This document shows, piece by piece, positions 23,519 through 31,476 of a stretch of DNA of 39,120 nt. The notes below the pieces were generated by a model that saw only the letters and a program-made list of their open reading frames with translations, did not search any database and was not told the DNA's origin. Source of the DNA: an archaeon. GTDB lineage: Archaea; Thermoproteota; Nitrososphaeria; Nitrososphaerales; UBA183. Numbering within the stretch: the first letter of the stretch is position 1; the number at the start of each line of letters is the position of its first letter. A program made the position numbers and the translations under genes. Where the stretch lies: contig JAKASI010000006.1 in assembly GCA_021828185.1 (NCBI GenBank), positions 14,810-53,929 on the forward strand, in the 5' to 3' direction.

Positions 23519-25410
23519 GCGACTGATACGTTCGTGGCTGAAGCCGCCTGAAGCTCCACGGATGCCTGTGCCATTGCCGTGATTCCGGCTGCTATGTCTT
23601 GGCTCGCAAAGAGCTGGTATGCCTGGGACAAGCTGGCGTTGGCTGACGCAACGGCCGTTGTCCTCGAATTGATGTCTGCGGCAATGTACGCGACAGCCGC
23701 CGCGGTTGCGCTGACTGACCCCTGAGACTGTGCACCCAGCGACGCCCCCTGGGCCGCGAGAGCCGTGGAGGTCGAGCTGAAGGCGCCCACTGTCCCTTGC
23801 AAGGACAAACTCGCAGCGGCGTTGAAGGAGGCCGCTTCTTGGGCAGTAGCCTGGACTGAGGCTGCTGCTCCGGCTACGGCCGCGAGGGCAGTTCCGGAGA
23901 GATACGCCGATTCAGAGTTCGAGATGGACTGGGCTGTGGCCACGGAAGTCGCGCTCACTGTAATCGACGAGGCTGACGAGGCGACGACTGAGGTCAGTGT
24001 GCTGAAAGTCGATTGGACAGTCGCCATTGCACTGGTTTCAGTCTGGAGCGAGGTGTTGACGCTTGCTGTGGTCGAAGTCACCGCGGACGCCATGGTGCTG
24101 AGATTGGTGCTCAGCGAATCCAGTTGCGGGAGTATGGCCGAACAAACCGGGCATGCGCTGATGAAGGCAGAAAGTTCGCTTTGGACGCTGGCGTAGTCTG
24201 AGACATATGCGGCTGTGGCAGTGCTGACACTGGATTGCGACGACTGCATTGATGTCAGGTATGCTGAGAAGCTGCTGAGGGAAGTTGCATCGAACGCCCC
24301 GCTCCCTGAGGCCGCCGTCGCGATCGAGGACTGGTAGTCTGTGGTGCTCGACTGCGCGGAGTCGATCGCTGCGACCAAGCTCGCAGAGCCTGCGATGGGG
24401 GTCACAAGCGAAAGGACTGACGAGAAGATACCCTGGACCTGCGCGGCCGTCTGTTGCGCTTCTGAGACACTTGTGCTGACCGAAGTCGTGTCGACCGCTG
24501 TAATCGCTGCGACGAGTGACGCAGCTTCAGAGGTTACGTTGGCCGTCGCAGCCGCCTGGGCAGAAGTCGAAGTGTTGAGGCTCGACTCGAACTTGGTAGC
24601 GTCGACTTGGACCAACTCCTCTGCCAGGATGGTCGCGTTTGCCTCGGTGGAGAGACCAGTCAAGGTCTCTGAGGCGAATGCGTGGGCCCGCACGACGTAT
24701 GTGAATGATGCGATCGACGCAAGCCTGTTGGTTGCTGCATTGAGCTCGGCGCGCGCCTGGTCTACGAGCGAAGCCGCCTCGGAGAGGCTCACACTCGCTG
24801 AGGCGCCCGCACTGATGTGCGCCACTATGGCGGCAGCCTGTTGGATGCTGAGGGTCGCGTTGGCGAGTTCTGACTCCGCTTGGGCGCAGACTTGACCTGA
24901 GGCGCTGGAGTTGGCGGAAGTTGCAGATGTGGTGGCGCATGCTTGGGCAGTCACGGTCGCAACCGCTGTCGCGGTTGCATTGACTTCGGCGATGGCGCTC
25001 TCCGTAGCCTGAAGGTTCACCGATGCAGTCAGCCCTGCGTTGCTGAGGGCGAGGGTGGCCGTGGCTGCGGCGCTGGTGAAGTCGCTCATGGCCGCCTGCG
25101 CCGCCTGTACCCCGGCCGCCAGGTTGGCGCCCGCCGAAGCGTCGGCTTTCGCCGTGGCTAAGAGTGAATCGCCAGCCTGCAGCTGAGAGCTGGCCGAGCC
25201 CGTGTTGAGGCCGTTGAGGGCTGCGGCGTTGAATGCGTTGTGGGCGTAGGATTGGGAGGATTCGGCCGCATTGACCATGGTTTGGAGCTGCGCCTGTGTG
25301 GTTCCGGCAGAGCTGACCTGAGCCAGCACTGCGATTGGTGTGAGGACGCCGGCCAGCAACAGACATGCTATCGCCGCCGGCATTAGGTTTCGCTCCGACC
25401 TTGTTTTCAT
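23515..25410 (-). CDS. Large secreted Ala/Ser/Thr-rich, probably coiled-coil surface protein
   Basis: A 631-residue protein with a Sec signal peptide (MKTRSERN then PAAIACLLLAGVLTPIAVLA). The rest is overwhelmingly Ala, Ser, Thr, Val and Gln with few charges, in heptad-like helical runs, as in fibrous or stalk-like surface proteins. Four Cys form two close pairs (AQACATT with GQVCAQ; ISACPVCSA), candidates for disulfides. The frame is open to 25515, but ATG 25410 is the start: it directly precedes the signal peptide and lies 26 bases from the shared TATA-like box. No terminal membrane anchor is visible. The function is unknown. Confidence 0.75.
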   Translation of the reverse strand: MKTRSERNLMPAAIACLLLAGVLTPIAVLAQVSSAGTTQAQLQTMVNAAESSQSYAHNAFNAAALNGLNTGSASSQLQAGDSLLATAKADASAGANLAAGVQAAQAAMSDFTSAAATATLALSNAGLTASVNLQATESAIAEVNATATAVATVTAQACATTSATSANSSASGQVCAQAESELANATLSIQQAAAIVAHISAGASASVSLSEAASLVDQARAELNAATNRLASIASFTYVVRAHAFASETLTGLSTEANATILAEELVQVDATKFESSLNTSTSAQAAATANVTSEAASLVAAITAVDTTSVSTSVSEAQQTAAQVQGIFSSVLSLVTPIAGSASLVAAIDSAQSSTTDYQSSIATAASGSGAFDATSLSSFSAYLTSMQSSQSSVSTATAAYVSDYASVQSELSAFISACPVCSAILPQLDSLSTNLSTMASAVTSTTASVNTSLQTETSAMATVQSTFSTLTSVVASSASSITVSATSVATAQSISNSESAYLSGTALAAVAGAAASVQATAQEAASFNAAASLSLQGTVGAFSSTSTALAAQGASLGAQSQGSVSATAAAVAYIAADINSRTTAVASANASLSQAYQLFASQDIAAGITAMAQASVELQAASATNVSVA

Positions 25411-25434
25411 AGCCCACCTGGCAGCCTGAGGAAG

Positions 25435-25470
25435 GATAAGGAACCCTCTGGAACGCTCGTTCCAAACCAT
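25435..25470 (-). promoter_or_regulatory. Shared dyad promoter, copy 2
   Basis: Upstream of ATG 25410. A CCTTAT box occupies 25441-25436, 26 bases from the ATG. A perfect dyad GGAAC-GCTC-GTTCC lies at 25450-25463, beginning 40 bases from the ATG. The geometry is the same as in copies 1 and 3. Confidence 0.8.
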
Positions 25471-25483
25471 GGAAGGGACTTCG

Positions 25484-25678
25484 TCATTGGCCAGCTTCCC
25501 TGAAGAGCTCCTCAAGGACCCAGATCGAGTAGTCGAGGTCTACGAGCTTCGAAGCGACGTCTTCGCGCTCTTTCATCAGGAGCCTCAGCTGTGCCCTCCT
25601 GAAGGACTTCGATTCAGCTGGGAGGGTCACTCCGGTTGCGTCTTCAGCCCCATGAGAACCAAGCAGACTATGCTCCAT
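25484..25678 (-). CDS. Possible small coiled-coil protein
   Basis: A 64-residue ORF between two secreted-protein genes on the same strand. ATG 25678 lies 34 bases after the stop of the upstream gene, and the ORF ends 14 bases before the dyad promoter of the downstream gene. Residues 25-60 (KSFRRAQLRLLMKEREDVASKLVDLDYSIWVLEEL) read as a charged amphipathic helix, unlike its neighbours. There is no signal peptide. I do not recognise it, and it could be chance. Confidence 0.4.
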   Translation of the reverse strand: MEHSLLGSHGAEDATGVTLPAESKSFRRAQLRLLMKEREDVASKLVDLDYSIWVLEELFREAGQ

Positions 25679-25711
25679 TCGACGAAACCCCCGAAAACAA
25701 AGGACGGTGGC

Positions 25712-26749
25712 CTAGGAGGCCACCACTGTCGTACTGGCATAGGTGTTTGCCCCGATGCATGTGATGATGTATTGCTGACCGCTGACCACGCCTGAGAACT
25801 GTAGCCCTGAAACCGCGACTATGTTGCCGCTGTAGGTGAGTGTGGCAGACGAGTCAGAAGCTACCGTTGCCCCGGAGTTGAGGAGGGCAGAGGCCTGCAG
25901 CGATGAGGACTGCTGGACAGTACCAGCACCGCTGACTGTGAAGACAGCGGACCCGCTGAGAGATGCAGGGAGGGAGACCGAGACTAGAAGCGATGAGGAG
26001 ACAGGGGTGATGATGACCTCTTGGACTTGGGCGTTTGCGCGCCCCGAGTTCTGGAGGCTGAGGACCATGGAGCTGCTCGAAAGGGTGGCTACGACGTTGA
26101 CGTTTGTACTTGTCTCGGTCATGAATGTGCTCCACCAGGCTTGGCTTGAGAGGTCGGCTGTGCTTCCCAGCTGCAGCGTCAGGGCAGCAGCCGTCTCGGG
26201 TGGGACGCTCGTCGCCATCGCAGTGGCGGTGAAGACGAACTGTGGGTTTGAGGTGGTCGCAGTGTTCTCGATGAAGGTCCTCAGGTCCACAACAGCTGCG
26301 GCCGAGGAGCTAGAGTTCACCTGGACTTTGCTCTGGGACTCTGCTGTCAGGGTCGTCGATGCGACTGTGGCAGCATAGGTCTGACCCTGGTAGACGACTT
26401 TGACCGAGTTGACGTTGAACTTGAAGGCATCGTAGGTTGCAGCGCTGACTTGGGAGACGGCCATGGTCCGGGCGGTTCCCTGGGGGGCCATCAGGTCCAT
26501 CGTCCCGGACCCACTGACCTGTACCCAGCCACTTGCCATGTCGGACCCTGCCGTGTGGGCCATCACAGAGCTGTATGATACGGTGGCGTCACTGACACCT
26601 GAAGAAGCGACGGCTGGGTCTGTGCCCATTATGGCCAGCTTCCCCGAGCCTGACTGACTTGGTTGATATTGGAGGAGTGCGACCGCGGCCGCCAGTACCA
26701 GGACTATGGCCGCTAGAATCGCGATTGCCGCGACATATGTTTTCTTCAT
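25712..26749 (-). CDS. Secreted DUF4382-like beta-rich protein
   Basis: A 345-residue protein with signal peptide or anchor MKKTYVAAIAILAAIVLVLAA and then a Ser/Thr/Ala/Val-rich beta domain. The order MGTDPAVASSGVSDATVSYSSVMAH, a GWVQVSG strand, TMDLMAPQG and YDAFKFNVNSVKVVY resembles DUF4382 proteins, secreted and of unknown role. A second beta region follows (about 230-345) with one Cys. ATG 26749 is preferred to 26755 because its spacing to the shared promoter (26 and 40 bases) equals that of the other two copies. A truncated copy lies at 19866-20000. Confidence 0.75.
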   Translation of the reverse strand: MKKTYVAAIAILAAIVLVLAAAVALLQYQPSQSGSGKLAIMGTDPAVASSGVSDATVSYSSVMAHTAGSDMASGWVQVSGSGTMDLMAPQGTARTMAVSQVSAATYDAFKFNVNSVKVVYQGQTYAATVASTTLTAESQSKVQVNSSSSAAAVVDLRTFIENTATTSNPQFVFTATAMATSVPPETAAALTLQLGSTADLSSQAWWSTFMTETSTNVNVVATLSSSSMVLSLQNSGRANAQVQEVIITPVSSSLLVSVSLPASLSGSAVFTVSGAGTVQQSSSLQASALLNSGATVASDSSATLTYSGNIVAVSGLQFSGVVSGQQYIITCIGANTYASTTVVAS

Positions 26750-26773
26750 GGGCATGCTTGTTTGGCCGGGGAT

Positions 26774-26817
26774 GATTAGGAACCCCGAGGAACAGCCGTT
26801 CCCGAACAGTTTGGAAC
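26774..26817 (-). promoter_or_regulatory. Shared dyad promoter, copy 3
   Basis: Upstream of ATG 26749. A CCTAAT box occupies 26780-26775, 26 bases from the ATG. A perfect dyad GGAAC-AGCC-GTTCC lies at 26789-26802, beginning 40 bases from the ATG. It is followed by CGAACAGTTTGGAAC, shared almost entirely with copy 1. Confidence 0.8.
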
Positions 26818-27468
26818 GAGATGTGGAAGGAAGTGGCCTCTAACTCGCCCCTTTGGCGGGCGCCCCTGCCGTTCCCACCCTCTATCTCCGCAGTTCCGCG
26901 CAGTAGAGAGCTGGGCCGGCGGATTCGGAGATGCCGACACAAGGCCACAGCTCCCGGGTTCTCGCAAGGAAGTATGGTTGATCCAGGCCGCCTCAGAGAG
27001 GGATCCGGAGCTGGCCGCTCTGAAACAGGAAGGCCAGGAAGACGGCCCAGAGCACGACGGAGACCCCGGCGGGCGGCCAGAATGACGGCTTCGTGGTCTT
27101 GTGATGGGAGGGCTTTGGCACCCAGCATTATCCCCGCGAACCCGTCCATCAGGGCGACCTCGTGCGGGGTCCCTTTCGCTGGTCCTCACCGAGCGGCGCG
27201 AGCCTTCCTGCGACTTGGAGCCAGTCCAAAAATTAGTTGAAGGACCTTCGCAATCTGGTCTGCGAGCATTCTCTAACGATTCTTTGCGGGCGCGGTAAAG
27301 AATCCGCATTCAAATAAGCGAAAGGTTGGGACAGAAGGGAGTGAGATGCCTCTTGCCACCAACGAGACTCGCACGACCGCGGGTGGCATCCGGTTTTCCT
27401 GTGAAGGGTCGCCAGTCTTCCAGGGAAGACCTATAGTTCTCACAGGAGGAGATGAATGGTGCCAAAGG
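26818..27468. other. Long intergenic stretch without a confident gene
   Basis: Between the divergent secreted-protein gene and the ABC ATPase. The open frames here are Arg/Pro-rich and look like chance products of GC-rich DNA. The only protein-like stretch is a possible 42-residue membrane microprotein at 26993-27121. A CAAATAAG box near 27312 could serve the ABC genes. I see no RNA gene or repeat. Confidence 0.5.
26993..27121 (-). CDS. Possible 42-residue single-pass membrane microprotein
   Basis: Starting at GTG 27121, the minus-strand frame reads a short polar stretch, then KPSFWPPAGVSVVLWAVFLA and a hydrophobic run to a TGA at 26993. It has a basic N-terminus and one good membrane helix, as small archaeal membrane proteins do. 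There is no TATA box or Shine-Dalgarno sequence in front, so it may be a remnant or coincidence. Confidence 0.25.
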   Translation of the reverse strand: MPKPSHHKTTKPSFWPPAGVSVVLWAVFLAFLFQSGQLRIPL

Positions 27469-28370
27469 GTGGAGAACCTCACCAAGGTATACTCCATGAA
27501 ACAGGCTCCCGCGGTTGACTCTGTGTCCTTCGAGGTTGCGAATGGCGAGATCGTAGGCTTCGTCGGCCTGAACGGGGCAGGTAAGACGACGACGATCAGG
27601 GTCGCGGCGGGCATCGCGCTGCCCACTTCTGGAACCGTGAAGGTCAACGGTCATGACGTAGTCGAGCAGAAGGTGAATGCTTCGCGGCAGTTGGGCTGGG
27701 TTCCTGAGCTCCCGAATTTTGAATCCAACGCGAAAGCGGGTTCGCTGATGCACTACTTCGCGGGTTTCTACGGCATCGGGGCCAGGGAGGCCGATACCAA
27801 GACCGCTGAGCTACTGAAGCTGGTGGGCCTGGCGGGTTTCGAGACCAGGAAGCTCAGGTCGTACTCGCAGGGGATGAAGAAGAGGTTCTCGCTGGCTGCT
27901 TCCATGCTGAGTGACCCCCCTAACTATCTCTTCGACGAGGTCCTGAACGGGCTCGACCTGAAGGGATCCACTACTTCAGGCAGTTCATGCTCGAGTTCAG
28001 GAGGGCGGGAAAGGCCGTGCTCCTCTCGTCCCACATATTGAGCGAAGTCGAGAGCATCGCTGACAGGGTCGTCATCATCCACAAAGGGAAGCTGATCAAG
28101 AGCATCGCTCGCTCCGAGCTCGCCAACCTTGGCGGGTCATCGATCAAGGTCACCGTGCGAGGGCTCGACCAGTGCGCCCTGGACTACCTCAAGGCACTGG
28201 GGGCCGTCAGGGTGGAGGGTGAGACCGCGTACGTTTCCGGCACTGACGCAGACCCGGCGAAGGTGAACACCGACTTGATTGGGATGAGTTACGTCGTCGC
28301 CGAACTGGGTCACCAGAAGCAGGGGCTCGAGGATTACTTCCTCAGGCTGGTAGGCGAGGCGAACCCGTAG
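27469..28370 (+). pseudogene. ABC transporter ATPase gene with a frameshift
   Basis: An ABC-2-type ATPase. Walker A is GLNGAGKTTT, the signature is YSQGMKKRFSLAAS, and Walker B is YLFDEVLNGLD. After that the frame shifts: the 5' frame runs to 28041 as nonsense, while the 3' frame resumes at once with IHYFRQFMLEFRRAGKAVLLSSHILSEVE, giving the switch His and the C-terminal region. A missing base in the GGG run near 27964-27967 explains it (LKG-IHYF expected). The start is probably GTG 27469. An AGGAGGAG with ATG 27452 in another frame hints at a second lesion. The permease follows immediately. It could also be an assembly error. Confidence 0.75.
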
Positions 28371-29852
28371 GTGGTAAGCCCGCTTCTGTACGATTTCCGC
28401 AGGACGATCACTAGCAAGTCGGTCCTGATCACCGTTGCCGTGATCATACTCATCAGCGCAGCGCTGATACATTTTGTGAGATCCGCATCGTCACCCGTGC
28501 CTCAGCTTGGCGCGGGAACATCCGAGGTTCTGGAATACGAGAGTGGGACGGCATATCATTTCTTCGGCTTCTCATTCAATGTCTACGGCCAACCGGTAAG
28601 CGGGGCCACCTATTCTGCCGTCATCATGGCGTCGACTGGAAGGCATTCGGTCAACGCCACCACGAACTCCGGAGGAGAGGTCACATTCCAGCTTCCCCAG
28701 TCGCCCGGGCAGAACCAGCTCTCGCTCGGGATCACATACCAGTCGTCTTTCTCCGGCAGCAGCTTCAGCGAGACTATGCCTCCGTCTGCACCGGGTCAAG
28801 CCGTCTCTCTCACGGGCAATGAGTTCGTTCCGGTCATAGACTCGGTGAACGCATCGAGGATAGACCTCCTCGTCACCTATGAGGGGGTCAATGGTTCCTC
28901 CCCGGCCAACTACAACGTGTACTACGGGTTCAACTCGACAGCTGTCGTCGGCTTCGCCATTCCGAGGACCGCGCCGAGCGAGGCGGGAATGAGCCTTCTC
29001 GGACAGCTGGGCTCTTTTCACAAGGTCTTCATGATGCCCTCGCCCTCAACCGGCTCGCAGTCGGTTGAGCTGGCAATCTTCCTGCCCAACGCCACTGCGG
29101 TTGATTGGGTCCAGTATCCGCTTTCAGACTTTGAAGCGACTTCGGTGAAGGTCCGGGCCAGCTTCGTCTTCGCTTCCTTCACCGCAGCGATTCTCGTGGT
29201 GATAGTTCCGCTCATGGCGGTGCTCGTCGCGTACGGGTCATACGCGAAGGACAGAGTATCAGGGGTATTGGAGTCAGTACTGTCAAGGCCTGTTTCGAGG
29301 AGGGGGCTGAGCGTGTCCAGGTACCTCTCCATCGTTCTGGCCCTCGCGTCCGCGATCGGAACCACTATACTTGTGATGGTCGCGCTCGCCGACACCCTGA
29401 TAGGTTCAGTCGCCGGATGGACAACATTCGCCGGTTACACATTCATCTCGCTCGTCGTGGAGGCGGCAGCATTCGTCGGGTTGGTCATGCTTCTGTCCCA
29501 CCTGCTAAAGTCGACGGGGGCGCTCATAGGGCTGGCGATCACCCTCTGGGTATTCCTCGAATTCTTATGGGGGGTTGTCCTTCTCGGGGTCGACACGGCT
29601 CTGGGATACGGGGCAAACTCAGCGAGCGCTCTCGGAGTTGTGCTGCATTCCTATCTACTCAATCCCAGCCAGTACTATCTTCTTGTCAGGGATTACGTCA
29701 ACAACCTTGCGATTAACACCTCTGGCGGCACGACGGTGCCCATTAGCCCGGCGGCCTACGGGCTGACGCCGATCGTGCTCGGGATTGACGGGATCCTGTG
29801 GGTCGTCCTGCCCTTCGCACTGTTCTACTATCGCGCAACGAGAAGAGATTGA
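28371..29852 (+). CDS. ABC-2-type permease with a large extracytoplasmic domain
   Basis: A 493-residue membrane protein. The first helix (about residues 15-37) is followed by a roughly 230-residue outer region that includes an Ig- or CNA-like segment (FNVYGQPVSGATYSAVIM, ATTNSGGEVTFQLP). Then come about six helices with the ABC-2 signature SYAKDRVSGVLESVLSRPVSRRGLSVSRYLS. Start GTG 28371 directly follows the ATPase stop, so both are translated from one message. Such pairs export or process surface molecules, and the substrate is unknown. If the ATPase is truly broken, this permease would need another ATPase. Confidence 0.82.
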   Translation: MVSPLLYDFRRTITSKSVLITVAVIILISAALIHFVRSASSPVPQLGAGTSEVLEYESGTAYHFFGFSFNVYGQPVSGATYSAVIMASTGRHSVNATTNSGGEVTFQLPQSPGQNQLSLGITYQSSFSGSSFSETMPPSAPGQAVSLTGNEFVPVIDSVNASRIDLLVTYEGVNGSSPANYNVYYGFNSTAVVGFAIPRTAPSEAGMSLLGQLGSFHKVFMMPSPSTGSQSVELAIFLPNATAVDWVQYPLSDFEATSVKVRASFVFASFTAAILVVIVPLMAVLVAYGSYAKDRVSGVLESVLSRPVSRRGLSVSRYLSIVLALASAIGTTILVMVALADTLIGSVAGWTTFAGYTFISLVVEAAAFVGLVMLLSHLLKSTGALIGLAITLWVFLEFLWGVVLLGVDTALGYGANSASALGVVLHSYLLNPSQYYLLVRDYVNNLAINTSGGTTVPISPAAYGLTPIVLGIDGILWVVLPFALFYYRATRRD

Positions 29853-29869
29853 GTGGAAAGGAGTCTCGA

Positions 29870-30015
29870 GGTGATATTATTCGGACTGGCTTGGCCAAGC
29901 GTTTGTCCTTGCCCATGACAACGAACCCGATCAGAGACCACGCTCCCAGCCAGAGAACCATGTTTTGAAAGGTGAGGAAGGGAAGGGTGGTCACCGCTGC
30001 AATAATGGACGGAGG
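29870..30015 (-). pseudogene. Truncated DUF1294-like membrane protein
   Basis: A minus-strand frame encodes a hydrophobic segment SIIAAVTTLPFLTFQ, then MVLWLGAWSLIGFVVMGKDKRLAK and RIISPRDSF. The N/G-x-x-x-F-x-x-M-G-x-D-K-R-x-A-K pattern is the core of DUF1294. The expected second half after the RI-x-E motif is missing, and the frame instead runs into antisense of the permease gene. It looks like a remnant cut off at the permease 3' end. Confidence 0.45.
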
Positions 30016-30137
30016 GTATTTTACGACTGAAGGCGATTGGACAGGGTGGCTGAACAGTTTCCGACACCTCTCCCTGCCATGATGATACCATGGACACGCC
30101 CCGCTAATATTCCGGCGAACACAACTCGCCAGTAGGA

Positions 30138-31430
30138 TTGCAGAGCCCCGATTCGATTCGTAGCGGCGATTCGGTTGGCGCTTCGCCTGTGCCTTGGCCT
30201 CCATTCCATTGGCTAGAGCATCCGGAGATCAAGCCCATAGTTGATGATTTCTGGAGGGTCAGGTACGATGAGCGCGACCTTGCGATGCACAATCGCTTCC
30301 TCGAGATCCTCAAGCTGTCGAAACAGGGGTTGAACGGAGATGAAATTGGCAGGCAGCTTCGGATGAATAATGTCAGGGCATTCCTCACCGGCAGGAAGAA
30401 GTCCTTTCTGACGCACTTGAGAGCGGAGCATGATAGACTGGGATCCCCAAGAAGCGGAAACGAATGGTTGCCGTCGAGCCTGAAGCCCAGAGGAGTACCA
30501 GGTGAGAGCTGGATCCAGGTTCCCCGAGAGATCAGGGGAATAGACGATGTCGTATCGGTCATGACACAAATCGCTCCGAACCAAACGACATCCGACATGA
30601 AATCAGAGTTCGGTTACTCAAAGGAAGATGAGTTTGCAAGGGAGCGAGCAGGCTTGTTCGGGTTCTTCATAGGAGCAGCAATAGGAGACGCAGGCAAACA
30701 TCGCAAAGGAGAATCGAAATTCGTGAGCAAAGCAATATCATTGGTGCTTTCGAAGGACAAACCCAACAGTTACCGATTCGGTGAATTCACCAGCCTTTGC
30801 GCGCGGGCCTCGCTGGGGCTGAACATGCATAGGATCGCTGACGCACCAGCTTCGAAGCATAGATATTCGAAGGCGGGTTGCTACCGGTGGATATCACCTG
30901 CCTCGCCCTTGGTCGGTTGGGTCTTCCATGACTGTTTGGGACTGCGTGCAGGAGAACTGACCACCTACAATCCCCTCAAGATGGATTGGCTCGTTGATGC
31001 GCCAGCCTGGTTCAAGACGGCTGTGCTTCAAGGAGTGAGTGAATCTGATGGTTGGGTCGATGCGGGAAGCGACACCGTATGCCTAGTGAGCTCACCGAAT
31101 ACCGAGCTCTTCACAACTGTCCTCGGAAGCCTCGGTGTGGGAATTCGTGTCGACCAACAGGAGCTAGTTGAGGTGATTCGAATACCGACAGAAGATGCGA
31201 TGATGCTTCCCATGTTCAACCCCAGAATCCACAGCATCTACTACGAGCAGATGGAAATTATGAGCCGGGCAGCGGGGCTGCCTGAACGGATACGACTACA
31301 GGCCGAGGTCGTAGGTCATATTCGAGAACTTTCATCCAGACACAACACCCTTACCGGCGTTTGTCTGGATCTGGCTAGCAAATACGGCATCAAGGTTAGC
31401 AGTCAAACTGTGAAGAAGTACATCGGCTAG
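30138..31430 (+). CDS. Freestanding LAGLIDADG-type endonuclease-like protein with flanking helix-turn-helix segments
   Basis: A 430-residue protein of visibly lower GC than its neighbours. Two degenerate LAGLIDADG motifs sit at residues about 173-186 (LFGFFIGAAIGDAG) and 295-308 (AVLQGVSESDGWV); the second is followed by the usual strand and SSPNTELFTTVLGSLGV helix. An N-terminal HTH-like stretch (KLSKQGLNGDEIGRQLRMNNVRAFLTG) and a C-terminal one (LASKYGIKVSSQTVKKYI) flank it. Acidic residues are kept in both motifs, so cleavage activity is possible. No host intron or intein is seen around it. TTG 30138 follows a TAATAT box at 30105-30110. It may be mobile or a domesticated regulator. Confidence 0.7.
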   Translation: MQSPDSIRSGDSVGASPVPWPPFHWLEHPEIKPIVDDFWRVRYDERDLAMHNRFLEILKLSKQGLNGDEIGRQLRMNNVRAFLTGRKKSFLTHLRAEHDRLGSPRSGNEWLPSSLKPRGVPGESWIQVPREIRGIDDVVSVMTQIAPNQTTSDMKSEFGYSKEDEFARERAGLFGFFIGAAIGDAGKHRKGESKFVSKAISLVLSKDKPNSYRFGEFTSLCARASLGLNMHRIADAPASKHRYSKAGCYRWISPASPLVGWVFHDCLGLRAGELTTYNPLKMDWLVDAPAWFKTAVLQGVSESDGWVDAGSDTVCLVSSPNTELFTTVLGSLGVGIRVDQQELVEVIRIPTEDAMMLPMFNPRIHSIYYEQMEIMSRAAGLPERIRLQAEVVGHIRELSSRHNTLTGVCLDLASKYGIKVSSQTVKKYIG

Positions 31431-31476
31431 CTCTGCTAACCTGGCCTTTTCTGGCTTGGTCGGGAGTGCGTTGTGC

